The notes below the pieces were generated by a model. It had not been told where the DNA came from and searched no databases. It saw nothing but the letters and a program-made list of their open reading frames with translations. The position numbers and the translations under genes were made by a program. Positions 61,097 to 64,000 of a stretch of DNA of 64,000 nt are shown in pieces. Each line of letters begins with the position of its first letter. The first letter of the stretch is position 1. Source of the DNA: Flammeovirgaceae bacterium UBA7330 (lineage in GTDB: Bacteria > Bacteroidota > Bacteroidia > Cytophagales > Cyclobacteriaceae). The stretch covers positions 310,001-374,000 of the forward strand of contig DKPQ01000023.1 in NCBI GenBank assembly GCA_002471275.1. Direction: 5' to 3'.

Positions 61097-61951
61097 TTAC
61101 AATGCTTTGTCAAGACTAAATGTCCATACGGGGACCTTGGCATGATTGACCACATCTTCTGCAATACTTCCTGAGAAGAAATGCCCGACCCCTCTACGTT
61201 GCCTGGTACCAATGGCAATCATGTCTGCATCGATATCTTCAGCATAGGCCACAATACCATCTTCTTCATTGGAATGGTTGTAGATCTCAAAAGAGCAATT
61301 GTGAATATCAAATTCGCTGATAAAGTCCTCAATCTGCTTTGTGTCGTGGCGGGTGGTGGTGAAGCTCGCGGGTGTATTGATTTTTACAATTTTCAATTTG
61401 GCATCAAAAGCATTCTGTAGTTGCTTCAGCTTATAAACAAATGCTGGTGGTACATCTAAAAAATTAGAGGCGAATACAATATCTTCAATGTCACTCACGT
61501 GGCACTCCTTCTGGACCGTGAGGACAGGACAACTTGAGAACCTCACCATGCGTTCAGCATTGCTGCCCACAAGAAACTCCTCCAGCCCTTCACTGCCACT
61601 CGTTCCCATTACTACCAGATCAATTTTCTCAGTAGAGATCATTTCTGATATTTCTTTGAATGGTTGCCCCATCACAATCTTATACTTCAGGTCTACATCA
61701 GCATATATACTGTCGGCGATCACGATCTCCAACTTTTCTTCGATTGTCTGAATAAGCTTAGTAATATATACCTCCTCCATCGGGTCAATATCACTGATCC
61801 CCATCGTCTTGAAAGTTTCTGGTGTCGGATGCTCAAGCACATTAATTATGGTAATACTGCATTCTTTTACCTGTTCGGCAATCTCAGTAGCCAGGTTCAA
61901 GGCATTTTTTGCAACTTTCGAAAAATCGTAGGGAACGAGAATTTTGTCCAT
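61097..61951 (-). CDS. universal stress protein, two-domain
   Basis: The 284-residue protein contains two UspA domains. Each has the ATP-binding loop G-x2-G-x9-G(S/T): GTSGSEGLEEFLVGSNAERM (about 127-146) and GTRQRRGVGHFFSGSIAEDV (about 246-265). The start ILVPYDFSKVAKNAL is canonical. Unlike the stress protein at 40472-41287, both loops are intact, so it can probably bind two ATP. Confidence 0.9.
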   Translation of the reverse strand: MDKILVPYDFSKVAKNALNLATEIAEQVKECSITIINVLEHPTPETFKTMGISDIDPMEEVYITKLIQTIEEKLEIVIADSIYADVDLKYKIVMGQPFKEISEMISTEKIDLVVMGTSGSEGLEEFLVGSNAERMVRFSSCPVLTVQKECHVSDIEDIVFASNFLDVPPAFVYKLKQLQNAFDAKLKIVKINTPASFTTTRHDTKQIEDFISEFDIHNCSFEIYNHSNEEDGIVAYAEDIDADMIAIGTRQRRGVGHFFSGSIAEDVVNHAKVPVWTFSLDKAL

Positions 61952-62016
61952 TTTAGTAGGGTTTATTTATGAACTCCTAAGTTAACGAATAATCATAATC
62001 CACAAAGTTGAATTCC

Positions 62017-62919
62017 TTAAAATTGAACCTGCCCAATACCAAAAAGTAGAACAAAGATCAAAGTGGAAATAGCCATCTGTTTCAAAAAGGGGTCCAGGTC
62101 AGCAGCTTCTTTTTTTACAGATACTGCCCTGGCATTAATGATCAACAGAGGAACTGTGAGCAGGAAAGCCCATGAATACCAGTTTGTTCCTTCAATGATC
62201 ACATAATATACGGCGGCACTTATGCCCAGGATCAACAGCAAAAAATGATAGATCACCGCACGCGCTCTCCCCAACCTGACAGGGATACTGAATTTTCCAT
62301 TTTTTCGGTCTGATTCTATATCCCGGATATTGTTGAGATTTAAAACAGCCACCGAAAACAATCCGGTCGAGATGGCCGGGAAGATCAGCATTGCTTCCAA
62401 TTGACCGCTGAGCAGAAAATAACTGCCAAGAACTCCAACAAATCCGAAGAAAATCAGCACAAAAAAATCACCCCATCCGGAATAACCATAGGGGTTTTTG
62501 CCCACTGTATAGTTGATTGCAGCCGCAATGGCTCCCACACCCAAAAAGAAAAACAGCAGTCCCTTTAGCCATTGGTCTCCCAATGCCAACACAATAAGGG
62601 ATACTCCTGAAAGCAGTGACAACAAAACGAAGATGTAAAGCATTCGTTTCATCTCCTGCCTGGTGATCAGTCCCGCCTGCACCGTCCTGCTGGGTCCCTT
62701 GCGATCTTCTCCGTCAATACCGGACTTGGCATCCCCATAATCATTGGCAAGATTGCTGAGGATCTGTAAAAAGATGGTGGTAAGCACACCTAAAATGAAA
62801 ATCACAGAATCAAAATACCCATGAGAAACTGCAAGCAGCGTCCCCATCAATATACTGGAAAGAGCCAGCGGCAATGTCCGGAGCCTAAAAGCCTGAAGCC
62901 ATATACTGAATTTGCTCAT
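62017..62919 (-). CDS. menA: 1,4-dihydroxy-2-naphthoate polyprenyltransferase
   Basis: The 300-residue UbiA-family protein has about eight transmembrane spans and the prenyl-diphosphate motif NLANDYGDAKSGID (about 55-68), with the second aspartate-rich motif NLNNIRDIESDRKNG (about 195-209). It attaches the isoprenoid tail to DHNA in menaquinone synthesis, the respiratory quinone of Bacteroidota. One base separates it from argS, which lies upstream in the same direction. Confidence 0.93.
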   Translation of the reverse strand: MSKFSIWLQAFRLRTLPLALSSILMGTLLAVSHGYFDSVIFILGVLTTIFLQILSNLANDYGDAKSGIDGEDRKGPSRTVQAGLITRQEMKRMLYIFVLLSLLSGVSLIVLALGDQWLKGLLFFFLGVGAIAAAINYTVGKNPYGYSGWGDFFVLIFFGFVGVLGSYFLLSGQLEAMLIFPAISTGLFSVAVLNLNNIRDIESDRKNGKFSIPVRLGRARAVIYHFLLLILGISAAVYYVIIEGTNWYSWAFLLTVPLLIINARAVSVKKEAADLDPFLKQMAISTLIFVLLFGIGQVQF

Positions 62920-62920
62920 A

Positions 62921-64000
62921 TTACATCCTGGTCGGCACGTCGATTCCTAACAAGCTCATGGATTGCCTGATGATCCGCGCAGTGACACTCGATAGTATCA
63001 CCCGCATCCTCAACAAGTTCTGATCTGCCTCATTGAAAATCGAAACTTCCTGATAGAAGCCATTATATTCTTTGGCCAGGTCATACACGTACTGAGCAAC
63101 CAGGTACGGAGCATATTCCTCCGCCGCCTGCTGTATCGCTTTCGGGAATTGACTGATCTTGTAGATCAACATCAACTCACGCTCATGCAATGACTTGACA
63201 TCCCCTGCCCTAAAGTCCATTGGTGTACCTATTTCTCTTGCTCTCCTTAAAATGGCCGAAATTCTCGCGTGGGTATATTGAATGAATGGTCCGGTATTTC
63301 CCTGAAACTCGATAGACTCCTGCGGGTTGAAAAGCATGCGTTTTTTGGGATCCACTTTGAGTAGAAAATACTTCAAGGCTCCCAGCCCAAGTGTCTTGTA
63401 AAGCTTTTCCGCTTCTCCTTCAGACAGTCCTTCAATTTTCCCCAACTCCTCGGTCTGCCTTCTGGCGGTCTCAAACATTTCCTCCATCAGGTCATCTGCA
63501 TCCACCACAGTGCCTTCCCGTGATTTCATTTTGCCGGATGGCAAATCCACCATGCCGTATGAAAGATGGAACAGTCCATCGGCGTAGGGTTTTCCAAGCT
63601 TCTCCATGATCTTGAACAGCACTTTGAAGTGATAATCCTGTTCATTACCTACCACATAAACGGATTTATCAAATGGGAAATCTTTGTGTTTCAACTCGCA
63701 GGTACCAATGTCCTGCGTCACATAGACTGAAGTGCCATCACTCCTAAGAAGTAGCTTCTCATCAAGCTTGTCCGCTGTCAGATCAATCCATACCGAACCA
63801 TCATCCTTTGAAAAGAAAATCTCTTTTTCCAGACCTTCCTTCACGATATCCTTGCCCAGTACGTAGGTATCCGATTCGTAATACATCTTGTCGAAAGAAA
63901 TGCCCATGGTTTGATAAGATTTTTCGAAACCATCAAACACCCACTGGTTGAGCTTTTTCCACAGTGCCACAACTTCAGGGTCGCCTTCCTCCCACTTCTT
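62921..64000 (-). CDS. argS: arginyl-tRNA synthetase (partial, 5' end outside window)
   Basis: The frame stays open to the window edge; the codons before 63970 read KKWEEGDPEVVALWKKLN, the expected ArgS sequence, so the gene continues beyond base 64000. Present are ILRRAREIG, the degenerate KMSKS loop GKMKSREGTVV, LLLRSDGTSVYVTQDIGT and the DALR anticodon-binding domain at the end (TGPFIQYTHARI, VILSSVTARIIRQSMSLLGID). It charges tRNA-Arg. Confidence 0.97.
   Translation of the reverse strand, partial: KKWEEGDPEVVALWKKLNQWVFDGFEKSYQTMGISFDKMYYESDTYVLGKDIVKEGLEKEIFFSKDDGSVWIDLTADKLDEKLLLRSDGTSVYVTQDIGTCELKHKDFPFDKSVYVVGNEQDYHFKVLFKIMEKLGKPYADGLFHLSYGMVDLPSGKMKSREGTVVDADDLMEEMFETARRQTEELGKIEGLSEGEAEKLYKTLGLGALKYFLLKVDPKKRMLFNPQESIEFQGNTGPFIQYTHARISAILRRAREIGTPMDFRAGDVKSLHERELMLIYKISQFPKAIQQAAEEYAPYLVAQYVYDLAKEYNGFYQEVSIFNEADQNLLRMRVILSSVTARIIRQSMSLLGIDVPTRM

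Overview
The window reads as chromosomal DNA of a marine-type Bacteroidota bacterium, most likely of the order Cytophagales. The evidence is a moderately AT-rich sequence, lipoproteins with short Bacteroidota-style lipoboxes, a type IX secretion (T9SS) C-terminal sorting domain, a Wzi-family capsule protein, a DUF4953-type zinc metalloprotease, a NIPSNAP lipoprotein beside a DUF1080 lipoprotein, promoters of the TAnnTTTG class, and few Shine-Dalgarno sequences. No rRNA, tRNA, CRISPR array, prophage or intact insertion sequence was seen.

Bases 1-10402 form a sphingolipid locus. The + strand operon runs from the tail of a serine palmitoyltransferase-like enzyme through a CerR-like ketosphinganine reductase, a bCerS-like GNAT-fold protein, a FabL-type enoyl reductase, a FabZ-type dehydratase, two ketosynthases and a private acyl carrier protein. 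Facing it on the - strand is a gapless operon of a phospholipase D-like protein, a close relative of the eukaryotic dihydroceramide delta-4 desaturase (DES/DEGS1) and a CDP-alcohol phosphotransferase. A PimA-like GT4 glycosyltransferase follows.

Bases 10381-16094 hold a complete 2-aminoethylphosphonate (AEP) pathway: PEP mutase (aepX), phosphonopyruvate decarboxylase (aepY), AEP transaminase (phnW) and a PntC-type cytidylyltransferase. Next to it are a LicD-type transferase and a translationally coupled Fe/2-oxoglutarate dioxygenase. My central hypothesis is that CMP-AEP made here is transferred by the CDP-alcohol phosphotransferase to ceramide, giving ceramide aminoethylphosphonate, and/or by LicD to a surface glycan.

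Bases 16.1-23.7 kb are a compact, AT-rich surface-glycan island: a Stealth phosphotransferase, several glycosyltransferases, a SyrD/PvdE-type ABC exporter, a small secreted protein and Wzi. A phosphopantetheinyl transferase that could activate the private ACP follows at 23.7 kb, then an APH-like kinase and a HAD phosphatase.

Bases 26-41 kb are mixed: DUF1080/NIPSNAP lipoproteins, small membrane and regulatory genes, a metalloprotease, a Crp-like regulator, a zinc alcohol dehydrogenase, a second PhyH-type dioxygenase, dinB, a 1.1 kb gene-free stretch full of repeats, a TetR/hydrolase pair with matching operators, a Tat-exported Gfo/Idh/MocA oxidoreductase and a universal stress protein. Bases 41.6-48.4 kb, all on the - strand, hold an ECF sigma/anti-sigma/Spy-like triad followed by an envelope module of three YHYH-domain proteins, SCO1, a MORN-type lipoprotein and an EF-hand lipoprotein. 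Bases 48.5-49.9 kb hold an ArsR/AHSA1/DHFR-like operon with two matching operators. Bases 50.1-55.1 kb hold a SUMF1-like secreted protein and a 1157-residue T9SS beta-propeller-like protein. After an AraC regulator and a 21-bp tandem repeat, the window ends with hisGDCB, a universal stress protein, menA and a partial argS, all on the - strand.
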